64,000 nucleotides of DNA from contig NZ_CP041235.1 of the NCBI RefSeq assembly GCF_014905115.1, positions 930,001-994,000 of the forward strand. Direction: 5' to 3'. Shown here piece after piece: positions 18,185-27,391 of this stretch. This stretch comes from Sulfurimonas sediminis. GTDB taxonomy: Bacteria; Campylobacterota; Campylobacteria; Campylobacterales; Sulfurimonadaceae. Below the pieces are notes generated by a model. That model saw nothing but the letters and a program-made list of their open reading frames with translations. It had not been told where the DNA came from and ran no database searches. Each line of letters opens with the position of its first letter. Within the stretch, counting starts at the first letter, position 1. Position numbers and translations under genes: made by a program.

Positions 18185-18702
18185 TGAAAAAGTATCTTAT
18201 AACATCCACACCTTCGTATTTTCAACTCAGAAAACATAGGCCGGATTTTGCCCTGTACCGTGACAAAGAAAATAAAAATTATGCAACAGAAGCACAAAAT
18301 TTTGTGCAAATGTGCAAACCCTTACACGAACTCAAGGTGTTTTTGCACCAAGAATATAACTTGGCTAAGGAATTGGGTGCAGATGGCGTGCATTTGACAT
18401 CACAACAGTTTGATGACATTGAAAAAGCAAAAGAACTGGGACTTGAAGTCATCATCAGTACACATACGCATGATGAAGTACATGTAGCCGAGGCGATGGG
18501 AGCTGATTATGTGACGTATAGCCCTGTATTTTCGTCTCCGGGTAAAGGGGAACCCAAAGGTGTGCAGGATTTACAGAGTATAGCGGGGATGACAGATGTC
18601 AAAATTTTTGCCCTTGGCGGGATTGTCACGCAAGAGCAGATTGATGCGATAAGTGAAACAAATGTCTACGGCTTTGCTTCTATACGTTACTTTTTAGGCT
18701 GA
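18184..18702 (+). CDS. ThiE/TenI-like thiamine phosphate synthase family protein
   Basis: A 172-aa TIM-barrel protein with ThiE/TenI motifs: GADGVHLTSQQ, ISTHTHDEV, the phosphate-binding YVTYSPVFSSPGKGEPKG and a final FALGGI...ASIRYF. It is shorter than typical ThiE (about 210 aa) and lacks part of the N-terminal strand region, so it may be a TenI-like paralogue or salvage variant instead of the main thiamine phosphate synthase. Confidence 0.75.
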   Translation: MKKYLITSTPSYFQLRKHRPDFALYRDKENKNYATEAQNFVQMCKPLHELKVFLHQEYNLAKELGADGVHLTSQQFDDIEKAKELGLEVIISTHTHDEVHVAEAMGADYVTYSPVFSSPGKGEPKGVQDLQSIAGMTDVKIFALGGIVTQEQIDAISETNVYGFASIRYFLG

Positions 18703-18718
18703 TTTAGGTAGATAATTT

Positions 18719-18747
18719 TTGCACTTACACTGATAAGGTGCTATAAT
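18719..18747 (+). promoter_or_regulatory. Sigma-70-type promoter of tetR1 and group 2 hydrogenase
   Basis: TTGCAC (18719-18724) and TATAAT (18742-18747) are separated by 17 bases, a near-consensus promoter, 26 bases upstream of the tetR1 ATG. No TGAAT-N4-ATTCA operator is seen here, in contrast to the other hydrogenase promoters, so this operon may not be autoregulated through that site. Confidence 0.7.
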
Positions 18748-18773
18748 CAGAAAATATAATTATTGGGAAGAGT

Positions 18774-19370
18774 ATGGCAAGAGCAACAAAAGAAGAGCGT
18801 AAAAACGGAATAATTTCTGCGGCACTGGAACTTTTTTCTGAAAACGGATTTTATATTACAACCATTCCTGACATAGCGAAAAAAGTCGGTATGAGTGTCG
18901 GTAACTTTTACAACTATTTTAGTTCAAAAGATATTCTGGCAAAAGAACTCATTATGTATATATCAGAATATCTTGGGAAAAATATCCGTTGTATCAATGA
19001 GAGTGATATACGCACCCAGGAAAAAATTGAAAAAATTGTCTCCATGTATTTTGATACGGCCAAAGAGAGACCGGAGATGATAGAGTATTTTTTACGTGTC
19101 TACCTCTCAAATAGAGAAGTTTTTAAAGACGGATGCGAGGGAATGATATGTGTTTCTCCTTTTATTACGGAAATGATGATATTTTTTGAAAACGGTGTGG
19201 CTTCAGGTGAGCTGCATGATCAGGATTTCTTCTCAGCTTTTGGGCTTTTTATGGGCTATTTGGGTGGTATGGTATTTCTTTACGGTGAAAAAATTCTTCC
19301 TGAACCATTGGATGATTATAAACAGTCAATTTCTGAGAACATTTATAATGCACTCAAAACAAGAACATAA
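18774..19370 (+). CDS. TetR-family regulator 1 (hydrogenase-linked)
   Basis: A 198-aa TetR regulator. The N-terminal helix-turn-helix (about 10-55) includes ITTIPDIAKKVGMSVGNFYNYFSSKD. The ligand domain contains RPEMIEYFLRVYLSNREVF followed by DGCEGMIC, two cysteines that could sense redox or metal. A clear paralogue lies at 39302-39886, sharing PEMIEYF-RVYLSNRE. The gene overlaps the group 2 small-subunit start by 23 bases. It is a candidate for binding the TGAAT-N4-ATTCA sites in this region (inference). Confidence 0.88.
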   Translation: MARATKEERKNGIISAALELFSENGFYITTIPDIAKKVGMSVGNFYNYFSSKDILAKELIMYISEYLGKNIRCINESDIRTQEKIEKIVSMYFDTAKERPEMIEYFLRVYLSNREVFKDGCEGMICVSPFITEMMIFFENGVASGELHDQDFFSAFGLFMGYLGGMVFLYGEKILPEPLDDYKQSISENIYNALKTRT

Positions 19371-20253
19371 ATTAAAAGTTTTTTGGCTGCAGGGCCTTAC
19401 ATGTAACGGGAATGCTCACTCTTTTTTAAATCTGGATTACCTAGGCGAACTGTTAGAAAAGATAGAGTTTTTACACCATCCTCTTTTACCTGCAAAATAC
19501 GCTTTAAGTGAAATGGCGGAGTGTAAAACAGGCTGTGATGTTTTGATATTTGAAGGGGCATATGATCCGTCTTTAAAAAGGGCAGGTGTTTTTGTAGACA
19601 AAATACTTCGCCATTATGCAAAAAATGCCAAATACATTATAGCAGTCGGTACCTGTGCCAGTTTTGGCGGCATATTCAAGGCGACTTCTCCCCAGACAAA
19701 TTCCGGTATACTTTTTAATGAAAACGATAAAAATGGTCCGCTGCAGGAATATAATGAAAAAATTATTAACTTATCCGGATGTCCGGTTCATCCGGAGTGG
19801 CTGGGTTTTACATTGAATATGATTATTGACAGACGCAAGATTGTTCTTGATGAAGAACACAGACCACAGGAACTTTACAGCTCCCTGGTGCATCACGGCT
19901 GCACACGAAACGAATATTTTGAATGGAAAGTGGATGTGAACCATTTTGGTCAAAAGGAAGGCTGCCTGTTTTACAAGCAGGGTTGTCGCGCACCGATGAC
20001 ACACGGATCATGCAATACAATTCTCTGGAATGGTGTAAATTCCAAAACAAGATCGGGAACACCCTGTTTTGGCTGTACAGAGAGTGACTTTCCAAGAACA
20101 AATTTTTTTGAGACAAAAACAAATATGTCCATACCGGCAGATGCTCCTGTCGGTGTACCAAAGAGAGCTTACCTGACTGTAACAGGTATTGCAAAAACAT
20201 TCCATATAAAACGACTTGAGGAGCCTTTGATTGATTACAAAAACAATACTTGA
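19348..20253 (+). CDS. Cytoplasmic group 2-like [NiFe] hydrogenase small subunit
   Basis: A 301-aa electron-transfer subunit without a Tat signal, hence cytoplasmic. Iron-sulfur ligands: proximal C19 in LTCNGN, then VGTCASFGG and LSGCPVHPEW; medial/distal ligands in VHHGCTRNEYF, GCLFYKQGCRAP and GTPCFGCTESDF. The usual CxxC of the proximal cluster is C19-N-G-N22, so the second Cys is replaced by Asn. The ATG at 19348 is preferred over an earlier frame that only overlaps tetR1. Partner of the large subunit with which it overlaps by 23 bases. It resembles HupU/HupS of group 2; whether it is a sensor or a cytoplasmic uptake enzyme is not decidable here. Confidence 0.88.
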   Translation: MHSKQEHKLKVFWLQGLTCNGNAHSFLNLDYLGELLEKIEFLHHPLLPAKYALSEMAECKTGCDVLIFEGAYDPSLKRAGVFVDKILRHYAKNAKYIIAVGTCASFGGIFKATSPQTNSGILFNENDKNGPLQEYNEKIINLSGCPVHPEWLGFTLNMIIDRRKIVLDEEHRPQELYSSLVHHGCTRNEYFEWKVDVNHFGQKEGCLFYKQGCRAPMTHGSCNTILWNGVNSKTRSGTPCFGCTESDFPRTNFFETKTNMSIPADAPVGVPKRAYLTVTGIAKTFHIKRLEEPLIDYKNNT

Positions 20254-21532
20254 GCAGATAGAGGGTGAAGCCTCACTCTATTTTGATATGAAAGACAATC
20301 TCGTCGATTTTGTAACCATAGCCTTTCCTCATTTCAGAGGTATGGAAAAGATGCTTGAAGGCAAAAATGCTATGGATGCTTTGGTGATTACTCCAAGAGT
20401 ATGCGGTATTTGCGGACATTCTCATGTTTTGGCAAGTGTGAGAGCCATAGAAGATGCTTATAAAAACAGTGGCTTTACTGTAAATATAACACAAAAAGCA
20501 TCAAAGGTACGAGAACTTACTCTTGTTTTGGAACTTATTCAAAACCATCTGAAATGGATTTATTTGGTGCTTGTCCCGCATCTCAAAGAACTTTGCGGAT
20601 CAAAAGAACTGCTCAATACTCCTCTTAAAGGTGCCTATGGTGCTTCTTTGGCAACAAAAATTCTGGCAATTTTTGCCGGACAGTGGCCACACTCTTCTTA
20701 TATGGTTCCCGGAGGGATTACAAGTGATTTTACCTACGTGGACCTTACAAAGGCAAAAAGTCATTTGCAAAAACTGACAGAGTATTTTGAAACAGAGACT
20801 TTAGGAGTGAGTGTTGAGGAGTTTTTATCTTTTGAATCATGTAAAGATTTTGCATCGCTTGAGAGTGATTTTGCAAAAATAGAGCATTTATTGATAGATT
20901 TGGGAATGCAGAAAAAAGGTCATGCCAAAGATGCTTTTTTAAGTCTGGGTACTCATGAGTTTTCCCATGCTGCAAAAGTAAAAGGGACAAAGCTTTTCAA
21001 GGTAGTTTCAAAATATATAGATACCCAAGATGCCTATGCGCCGGATGAGAAAAGTTACGCGAAAAATGCTCTTTATAAAAAGCAGTTTTATGAAACAGGT
21101 CCCCTTGCACGTTGCATGGCAAAAGAGTTCAAACTCATAAAAAATATGCACAGAAGATTTAAAGACAGTGCCTATACCCGTGTTATGGCGCGTATTTATG
21201 AAACTGCACACCTTCTTGCGTTTTGTAAAAAACTTTTAGATGAGATAGATATCAGTGAAGTATCCTGCATAGAGACTATTGCGCTTAAAAACATCTCAGG
21301 AATAGGAGAAGGGGTTGTGGAAGCACCCAGAGGGCCGTTAATTCACAGAGTGCAAATAAAAGAGGGTATTATAAAGTCTTACAAAATCATCACTCCGACA
21401 CAGTACAATATAGCAAGCGGCACAAAAGAAAACCCTTCCCCCGCACAACAGGCAATGCTGCATTGCTCACAGGCAGATGCAAAATTTATATTTCGTACCT
21501 TTGATGTCTGTTCTGTGTGTACTACTCACTAG
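20231..21532 (+). CDS. Cytoplasmic group 2-like [NiFe] hydrogenase large subunit
   Basis: A 433-aa catalytic subunit. The active-site motifs are RVCGICGHSH with C58 and C61 and the C-terminal DVCSVCTTH with C427 and C430. The protein ends right after this motif, so there is no C-terminal extension to cleave, as in regulatory (HupV/HoxC-like) hydrogenases. The usual Pro of DPC is Val. The TTG start is supported by GAGGAG about 7 bases upstream and retains the IEGEA motif with its functional Glu. The pair is expressed with tetR1. No partner kinase gene is present. Confidence 0.88.
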   Translation: MITKTILEQIEGEASLYFDMKDNLVDFVTIAFPHFRGMEKMLEGKNAMDALVITPRVCGICGHSHVLASVRAIEDAYKNSGFTVNITQKASKVRELTLVLELIQNHLKWIYLVLVPHLKELCGSKELLNTPLKGAYGASLATKILAIFAGQWPHSSYMVPGGITSDFTYVDLTKAKSHLQKLTEYFETETLGVSVEEFLSFESCKDFASLESDFAKIEHLLIDLGMQKKGHAKDAFLSLGTHEFSHAAKVKGTKLFKVVSKYIDTQDAYAPDEKSYAKNALYKKQFYETGPLARCMAKEFKLIKNMHRRFKDSAYTRVMARIYETAHLLAFCKKLLDEIDISEVSCIETIALKNISGIGEGVVEAPRGPLIHRVQIKEGIIKSYKIITPTQYNIASGTKENPSPAQQAMLHCSQADAKFIFRTFDVCSVCTTH

Positions 21533-21539
21533 TTTAGTT

Positions 21540-21557
21540 CCAAAACAATATAGGAAA
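21540..21557 (+). promoter_or_regulatory. Shared upstream motif CCAAAA...ATATAGGAAA (hydA copy)
   Basis: An AT-rich block that recurs at 33924-33941 and 39914-39932. All three lie upstream of hydrogenase or nickel promoters, 52 to 260 bases before the nearest operator. The downstream bases (AAATTTA) also match between the first two copies. It may be an activator site or UP-like element; AT-rich chance is possible. Confidence 0.35.
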
Positions 21558-21619
21558 AAAACAAATTTAGTTTAATTTAAAAATTCTTATATTTGTTTAA
21601 GTTATTCTTTTGTAATATG

Positions 21620-21633
21620 TGAATGATTATTCA
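21620..21633. promoter_or_regulatory. TetR-type operator, hydA copy
   Basis: TGAATGATTATTCA: perfect 5-bp arms TGAAT/ATTCA with a 4-base spacer. It lies 21 bases before the hydA ATG, where a transcription start would be expected, so binding would repress. Three other copies with the same arms sit in the equivalent place upstream of other hydrogenase genes. Confidence 0.65.
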
Positions 21634-21654
21634 TAAATAGAGAAGGAGTCAGCT

Positions 21655-22890
21655 ATGGCGGATAGAATTGAAGGTGTAAAAAAACTCTTTACATCAAAAA
21701 GTGCACGCGTTGAGACAAATAAAGGGGATGCTTATTATGAAAAGCTGTTTGAAAAGTGTCAGGCCCGTATTGAAGAGTTAAAAACGCAACAACCGATAAA
21801 TAACAGACTGGACATTACTGATGTTTTGGAGATGCAGGGAATCGAGAGAAGGGATTTTTTAAAGTGGGCAAGTGCAGTAACCGGTATGCTTATGCTTCCG
21901 GCTTCTTTTACTCCGCTTGTAGCTGACGCTGCGCTGCTTATGAACAGAGCGCCTGTTATCTGGCTGGAACTCTCAGACTGCGCAGGAAATTCAGAGGCAC
22001 TACTACGTTCAGATGGACCACAAATTGATGAAATTGTACTTGATATTATCTCTTTGGAGTTTCACGAAACACTTCAGGCTGCTTCAGGACATCAGGCTGA
22101 AAAACAGCTTGAAGATGCGATGGAGACTTTTAAAGACAAATACCTTCTGTTTGTAGAGGGAGCGGTACCTCTTGGTATGAACGGACAGTTTGGAACTATA
22201 GGTGCAAGCGGTGAGACTATGCATGACCACCTGTTGCGTGTAGCAAAACATGCAGCTGCTGTTGTTGCAGTTGGAAGCTGTGCGACTTTTGGAGGAGTTC
22301 CTGCGGCTGCTCCAAATCCGACAGGTGCAGTTGGTGTGATGGATGTTATACAGGGCAAACCTCTTATCAATATTCCTGCCTGTCCTGCCAATCCTGCAAA
22401 TATGGTAGGAGTTATTTTGCACTACATCTTAACCGGACAGGTTCCGGAACTGGATTCACTGCTTCGTCCGAAGTTTGCTTTTGGATATAGAATTCATGAC
22501 AACTGTGAGCGTCGTGCACACTTTGATGCAGGTGAATATGTGGAAGAGTGGGGTGACGAGGGTGCAAAAAACAACTTTTGTCTCTATAAAGTCGGCTGTA
22601 AAGGTCCAATGACATTCAACAACTGTTCTATAGTAAGATATAACGAGGGTGTAAACTGGCCTGTTGGTGTAGGTCGTGGATGTATCGGTTGTTCAGAACC
22701 GGATTTCTGGGATAAATATGCATACGAGAGACCAATGGCAGATGCGAAAATAAAAGCACCTACCGGCGGTGTGGAAAAAACTGTTGATGAGTTTGGTTTG
22801 GGACTCTTGACCGCAGCGGGTATCGGTATAGGTATTCATGCAGTGGCCAGTGCAGTAGCAGGGAAGAAAGAAGATGGAGGAGAAGCATAA
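21655..22890 (+). CDS. hydA: Group 1 [NiFe] uptake hydrogenase small subunit HydA
   Basis: A 411-aa iron-sulfur subunit of a membrane-bound, periplasm-facing H2-uptake hydrogenase. It has a twin-arginine signal at RRDFLKW (R65, R66), placed unusually far in because of a 64-residue N-terminal extension, and a C-terminal hydrophobic anchor (about 380-402). Cluster ligands: C109 in SDCAGNSE, C209 in GSCATFGG, C243 in PACPANPAN, and a set near H-DNC, NFCLYKVGC and GCIGCSEPDFW. The proximal CxxC is C109-A-G-N112, so Asn replaces the second Cys. A strong AGAAGGAG ribosome site precedes the ATG. It heads hydABC and carries the TGAAT-N4-ATTCA operator. Confidence 0.93.
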   Translation: MADRIEGVKKLFTSKSARVETNKGDAYYEKLFEKCQARIEELKTQQPINNRLDITDVLEMQGIERRDFLKWASAVTGMLMLPASFTPLVADAALLMNRAPVIWLELSDCAGNSEALLRSDGPQIDEIVLDIISLEFHETLQAASGHQAEKQLEDAMETFKDKYLLFVEGAVPLGMNGQFGTIGASGETMHDHLLRVAKHAAAVVAVGSCATFGGVPAAAPNPTGAVGVMDVIQGKPLINIPACPANPANMVGVILHYILTGQVPELDSLLRPKFAFGYRIHDNCERRAHFDAGEYVEEWGDEGAKNNFCLYKVGCKGPMTFNNCSIVRYNEGVNWPVGVGRGCIGCSEPDFWDKYAYERPMADAKIKAPTGGVEKTVDEFGLGLLTAAGIGIGIHAVASAVAGKKEDGGEA

Positions 22891-24671
22891 TGGCAAAGAA
22901 ACATATAGTAGTTGACCCTATAACAAGAATCGAGGGTCATTTAAGAATAGAGGCAATTATAGATGAGAACAATACAATTGTAGATGCGTATGCTTCCTCA
23001 ACACTCTTTAGAGGGATTGAGACAATTTTAAAAGGGCGTGATCCACGCGATGCGGGATTGTTGGCCATGCGTATTTGTGGTGTTTGTACGGGAACGCATT
23101 ATCAGAGAAGTATTGAAGCTGTAGAAGATGCTTTTGATATTACCATTCCTAAAAATGCGCGTTTGGTGCGTAACCTTATTCAAGGGGCGCTTTATATGCA
23201 TGACCATTTGGTGCACTTTTACCACCTGCATGCACTTGATTTTGTGGATGTTGTTTCAGCACTCTCGGCAGATCCGAAAAAAGCGGCAAAAGAAGCAGAA
23301 AAATGGGCAGGTGTAGCAGGTACAGCACCTTTTATCGCTGGTGGGACATCCTTTAAAGAGATTCAAGATCGTGTTGCTAAATTTGTAAAGCAGGGTCGTC
23401 TTGGAATCTTTGGAAATGGTTACTGGGGTAATAAGCACTATAAGCTTACACCTGAACAAAATCTTATTGGTGTTGCACACTACTTAAAAGCTCTTGATAT
23501 TCAAAGAGATATGGCAAAAATGCAGGCTATTTTTGGCGGGAAAAATCCGCATCCGCAGTCTATTGTTGTCGGTGGGGTGACCTGTGTGCAGGATATTCAA
23601 AACCCTGCAAGAATTGCTTTGTTTAAACAGCTTTTACAAGATACCACAAAGTTTGTCAAGCAGGCCTACCTTCCGGATGTTTATATGGCCGGAACAATGT
23701 ATGCCGATGAGGCAACGGACTCAAAAGCGACATTTACTGAACTTATGCAGGGCAAAGGTGTCGGTGGAACCGGCGGAGGTCTGCTAAACTATATGACCTA
23801 TGGGGATTTCAGACTTGATGATACCGGTTTTTACAAAGCAAAAACACTTTTTCCTAGTGGGATTGTCTATGGCGGCGATTTGTCAAAAGTTGAAGATGTT
23901 GATCCGCAAAAAATTGCAGAAGATGTCACACATTCATGGTATGCAGGTACAGGAAAACCCGAACATCCGTATGATGGTACAACCATTCCTGAATATACCG
24001 GACTTGATAAAAAAGAGGATGGCATAGCCTACCTTAAAACTAATGAAAAATACTCCTGGATCAAGTCACCGATTTACAATGATACCCGTGTTGAAGTCGG
24101 ACCTTTGGCGCGTATGGTTGTCGGTGTTGCCAAAAAAGATGAGCGTATTACAAAATACGTAACAAACTTCCTCAAACGCGGTAATTTACCGACGGCGGTA
24201 CTTTTCAGTACAGTCGGACGTACAGCCGCCCGTGCAATTGAGACTGAACTGATGGCTGATGTCATGGTTGAGTGGGTAGATGAGTTGGCTGCAAATGCAG
24301 CAAGCGGAGATTTGCGAACATGGACAGAATTTGATTTTGACAAGGTCAGTGTGAAGACAAAAGGGATGGGACTTGCCGAAGCACCTCGTGGAGCACTCGG
24401 TCACTGGGTAAGAGTAGAAAACGGAAAAATTTCCAATTATCAGGCAGTAGTGCCTTCAACATGGAATGCTGCACCACGAGATTACAAAGGCCGTTTGGGA
24501 GCATACGAAGCAGCACTTATCGGTACAAAAGTAGCAGACCCAGAGCAGCCTCTTGAAATTATTCGTACCATTCATAGTTTTGATCCTTGTATCGCGTGTG
24601 CAGTGCATGTTGTTGATACAAAGGGTAAGGAACTCGGTGTCTATAAAATAGATACCGGTTGCAGTATCTAA
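22890..24671 (+). CDS. hydB: Group 1 [NiFe] uptake hydrogenase large subunit HydB
   Basis: A 593-aa catalytic subunit with ITRIEGHLRI, RICGVCTGTH (C63, C66) and DPCIACAVH (C567, C570). Twenty residues follow H573 and would be removed by a maturation protease after nickel insertion, the only large subunit of the three in this region that has such an extension. The start overlaps the hydA stop by one base. It is exported with HydA through the Tat pathway and passes electrons via HydC to the quinone pool. Confidence 0.96.
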   Translation: MAKKHIVVDPITRIEGHLRIEAIIDENNTIVDAYASSTLFRGIETILKGRDPRDAGLLAMRICGVCTGTHYQRSIEAVEDAFDITIPKNARLVRNLIQGALYMHDHLVHFYHLHALDFVDVVSALSADPKKAAKEAEKWAGVAGTAPFIAGGTSFKEIQDRVAKFVKQGRLGIFGNGYWGNKHYKLTPEQNLIGVAHYLKALDIQRDMAKMQAIFGGKNPHPQSIVVGGVTCVQDIQNPARIALFKQLLQDTTKFVKQAYLPDVYMAGTMYADEATDSKATFTELMQGKGVGGTGGGLLNYMTYGDFRLDDTGFYKAKTLFPSGIVYGGDLSKVEDVDPQKIAEDVTHSWYAGTGKPEHPYDGTTIPEYTGLDKKEDGIAYLKTNEKYSWIKSPIYNDTRVEVGPLARMVVGVAKKDERITKYVTNFLKRGNLPTAVLFSTVGRTAARAIETELMADVMVEWVDELAANAASGDLRTWTEFDFDKVSVKTKGMGLAEAPRGALGHWVRVENGKISNYQAVVPSTWNAAPRDYKGRLGAYEAALIGTKVADPEQPLEIIRTIHSFDPCIACAVHVVDTKGKELGVYKIDTGCSI

Positions 24672-24682
24672 GGAGAACAATT

Positions 24683-25417
24683 ATGAAACCTAAATACAAA
24701 CAAGTCAAAAGGATGACGGCTTTTATGCGACTCAACCACTGGGTTGTCGCATTCAGCATGGTAGGTGCGGTGATAACCGGACTCTATATAGGGCATCCTT
24801 ATTATCAGACACTGATTGCTGAACCTGCTGTTATGAAGTATGTGATGGCATGGAACCGATGGGTGCATTTTATGATTGCAATCATATTTGATGTCAGCAG
24901 TATTGTCATCGCGTATCTTTATTTCTTTTCAAGATTTGAAAAGCCATATAAAAAGATAATTCCGACGGCAGGAAACATCAAGGAATTTTTTGAGGTAATC
25001 ATAAACCTTGTTATGTTGAACCGCCGTAAAAAGTTTGACTCTACCCATAGTGACAGTTTCAATACTGTTTTCTTTTTGCTGTTTCACTTAATGCTTGCAT
25101 GGATGCTTTTGACCGGACTGCAACTCTATGTACACGGGCTTGAATCCGGGTTGAGTTCTATCGGATCATGGTGGCCCTGGATGTTGCATTTGGTGACAGA
25201 CTGGACCCTGCCGGTTTCATCATGGATGATTGGTTCAACGGCAACGGGAACAAATATTATGGATGTGCGTATTGTGCATCATATGACTATGTGGTTTATC
25301 CTTTCCTGGGTGGCATTTCATATCTATTATCAGGTATGGCGTACCATATTTTGGAAAGAGGGAGACATCGGTATTGTTGTCAGCGGTACCAAATTTGTTA
25401 AAGAGAAAGAAGCATAG
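24683..25417 (+). CDS. hydC: Hydrogenase cytochrome b subunit HydC
   Basis: A 244-aa four-helix membrane protein of the NiFe-hydrogenase cytochrome b family. Haem-ligand histidines are visible in RLNHWVVAFS, RWVHFMIAI, LLFHLMLAWML and VHHMTMWFILSWVAFHIY. It oxidises the HydAB electrons and reduces menaquinone. The ATG at 24683 has AAGGAG (about 24670-24675) upstream. It is the last membrane partner of the hydABC operon, followed 41 bases later by hydE. Confidence 0.93.
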   Translation: MKPKYKQVKRMTAFMRLNHWVVAFSMVGAVITGLYIGHPYYQTLIAEPAVMKYVMAWNRWVHFMIAIIFDVSSIVIAYLYFFSRFEKPYKKIIPTAGNIKEFFEVIINLVMLNRRKKFDSTHSDSFNTVFFLLFHLMLAWMLLTGLQLYVHGLESGLSSIGSWWPWMLHLVTDWTLPVSSWMIGSTATGTNIMDVRIVHHMTMWFILSWVAFHIYYQVWRTIFWKEGDIGIVVSGTKFVKEKEA

Positions 25418-25458
25418 CGCTTCTTTCTGACACAGAAAAATCATTTAAAAGGCATTCA

Positions 25459-27384
25459 ATGGCATTCATCTTGGAATTACACACAACATCTTCTCAAAAC
25501 TATCTTTATAATACAATCGTATCTATTGTAAAAACTTATGATATTGTTGCAGACATATCGCAAAGAGAGGGAAAAATCATTTGTGCTTTTGCATCAGAAC
25601 ATGGAAATTTACAAGCGTGTCTTGATACAATTGCACAAAAACTGCCGGCTTCTATCTTCTTAAAATCTTCTAAAAGTTATAAAAATGAGGAAGAAGTCTC
25701 TTCAAGCATAGAATTAAAGAATGAATATCCTTTAAATTTAGGACTATGTCCCTCCTGTCAAAAAGAGATGTTTGATGTAAGTTCACGCAGGTATTACTAC
25801 CCATTTACCTCATGTAGCTGTTGCGGGGGTAATTACAGTTTTCTAAATACCTATCCCTATGAGCGAAAAAACACTTCTATGAAATTTGTTGTTCCCTGTG
25901 AATCGTGTAAAGTAGAGATGCAAAGTGCCGGTTTTAGAGAATCACATCATATTAACAGCTGCCAGGAGTGTGGTGTACCGGTACGTCTTGTAAACAAATC
26001 GAGTGAACGCTATGCCAATGATGCAGGAAGTTTTCGTACGATGTTTGAGGTGGCGGCAAAAGCACTCAAAGATGAGAAAAAACTGCTTATAAAAACGACA
26101 ATGGGGTACCGTCTTTTTTATACAACGGCCACAATGCACAATGATTCTATACTTATGATGATAAATGCGACAAAAATAACAGACCACCTCTCCTTGATTA
26201 CAGAGGAGTTTAATGCTCTACTTGGTATTGAGCGGCCGCTCTTACATGTAACGCTTAAAAATGAAGCGCTTAAAGAAAAGCTTGGACGCAATACCGCCTA
26301 TGTAAAGTATCCTGATGACGGGTTTTGTATTTTGCTGGGAGCGGAATTGCAAAAACTCGGAGTAGATTTCATTGCCTATGAAGATGCGGATGCTGCCTGT
26401 GAGGCTGATATACTAATGGATTATGATCTGGAAATAACACCGCAAAACGACATGCGAATTTTCTTAAATAAAGATGTTTCTTTTATTGCTCAGGGAGAGA
26501 GAGTCTCTTTTCCCTCACATAATTTGAAAAAACGAAATGTTTTGTCTATTGCTGACGAATATATCGGGTTTGCCAAAGAAGATCAGATGTTTTTTGAGAA
26601 GATGGAACATTTCGACTCTTTACATGTAGAGAGAGTAAATGTTATAGAGGGTACAGAAGAAGTGTATCATTCAAATCAGCATATTTTTATGCCTGAAGAG
26701 GCTTCCTTTATGTCTGTAATTGCAGAACACGAGGTTTTTGGACAAAAATGTGTCGGAGCCTATTTTGATGAAGAGCCTTCTTTTTTATATTATGACGGCA
26801 AAAATGTTCTTAGAGTTGTGCCTCCAAAAGCATTTGATGGTAAAAACATCATAGAAGATATAAAAAACCTCAGAGAAGGGTCTGACAGACTTGTCGTAAA
26901 TTTAGAAAAAAACATGCCCCTTATTTATGAAAAACTGCTTCATTTGCAAGAAAAAAAAGATGTAAAGCTTTTTGAGGCAGTGGCAATTTTACTTGGCATT
27001 GAAGATGAATCGATGCGGGGCGTTGTCAATGAAGCGATGAAGTTTGTGGGAAAAGGTGGCATCCAAATTGATACGCATGTAAGTGATAACCGTTTTGACC
27101 ATGCAGCTTTTCTCTCTAGTATCATCTCTTACCAGTTGGCTGATGTAAGTACCTCAATTCTTGCGTATTCGATTTTTGAGAGTTTTGGGGACTACTTTAA
27201 TGATATTTTACAAGAACTCAAAGCCAAGACAAAAGCCAAACACATTATACTCTGTGGAACACACTTTTCAAACCAGTCACTCTTTTCAAGAATGCAAAGA
27301 AACCTGAAAATGTCTCCCCCTCTTATGAACAAGAATTATTCAATTGGCAAGGAGAATGCTGTTGTCGGCGGAGTCTATTTGTAG
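25459..27384 (+). CDS. hydE: HypF-related hydrogenase accessory protein HydE-like
   Basis: A 641-aa protein that looks like a degenerate HypF. It has a tandem zinc-finger region (LCPSCQKEMF, SCSCCGGNY, PCESCKVEM, SCQECG) and a Kae1-like C-terminal part ending in IILCGTHFSNQSLF. The acylphosphatase start and the YrdC catalytic blocks are not recognisable. This matches HydE of Helicobacter/Wolinella hydrogenase operons, needed for hydrogenase activity by a mechanism not well defined. True HypF starts eight bases later, so the two homologues sit side by side. The symbol is by synteny and family resemblance. Confidence 0.7.
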   Translation: MAFILELHTTSSQNYLYNTIVSIVKTYDIVADISQREGKIICAFASEHGNLQACLDTIAQKLPASIFLKSSKSYKNEEEVSSSIELKNEYPLNLGLCPSCQKEMFDVSSRRYYYPFTSCSCCGGNYSFLNTYPYERKNTSMKFVVPCESCKVEMQSAGFRESHHINSCQECGVPVRLVNKSSERYANDAGSFRTMFEVAAKALKDEKKLLIKTTMGYRLFYTTATMHNDSILMMINATKITDHLSLITEEFNALLGIERPLLHVTLKNEALKEKLGRNTAYVKYPDDGFCILLGAELQKLGVDFIAYEDADAACEADILMDYDLEITPQNDMRIFLNKDVSFIAQGERVSFPSHNLKKRNVLSIADEYIGFAKEDQMFFEKMEHFDSLHVERVNVIEGTEEVYHSNQHIFMPEEASFMSVIAEHEVFGQKCVGAYFDEEPSFLYYDGKNVLRVVPPKAFDGKNIIEDIKNLREGSDRLVVNLEKNMPLIYEKLLHLQEKKDVKLFEAVAILLGIEDESMRGVVNEAMKFVGKGGIQIDTHVSDNRFDHAAFLSSIISYQLADVSTSILAYSIFESFGDYFNDILQELKAKTKAKHIILCGTHFSNQSLFSRMQRNLKMSPPLMNKNYSIGKENAVVGGVYL

Positions 27385-27391
27385 AAAAAAA

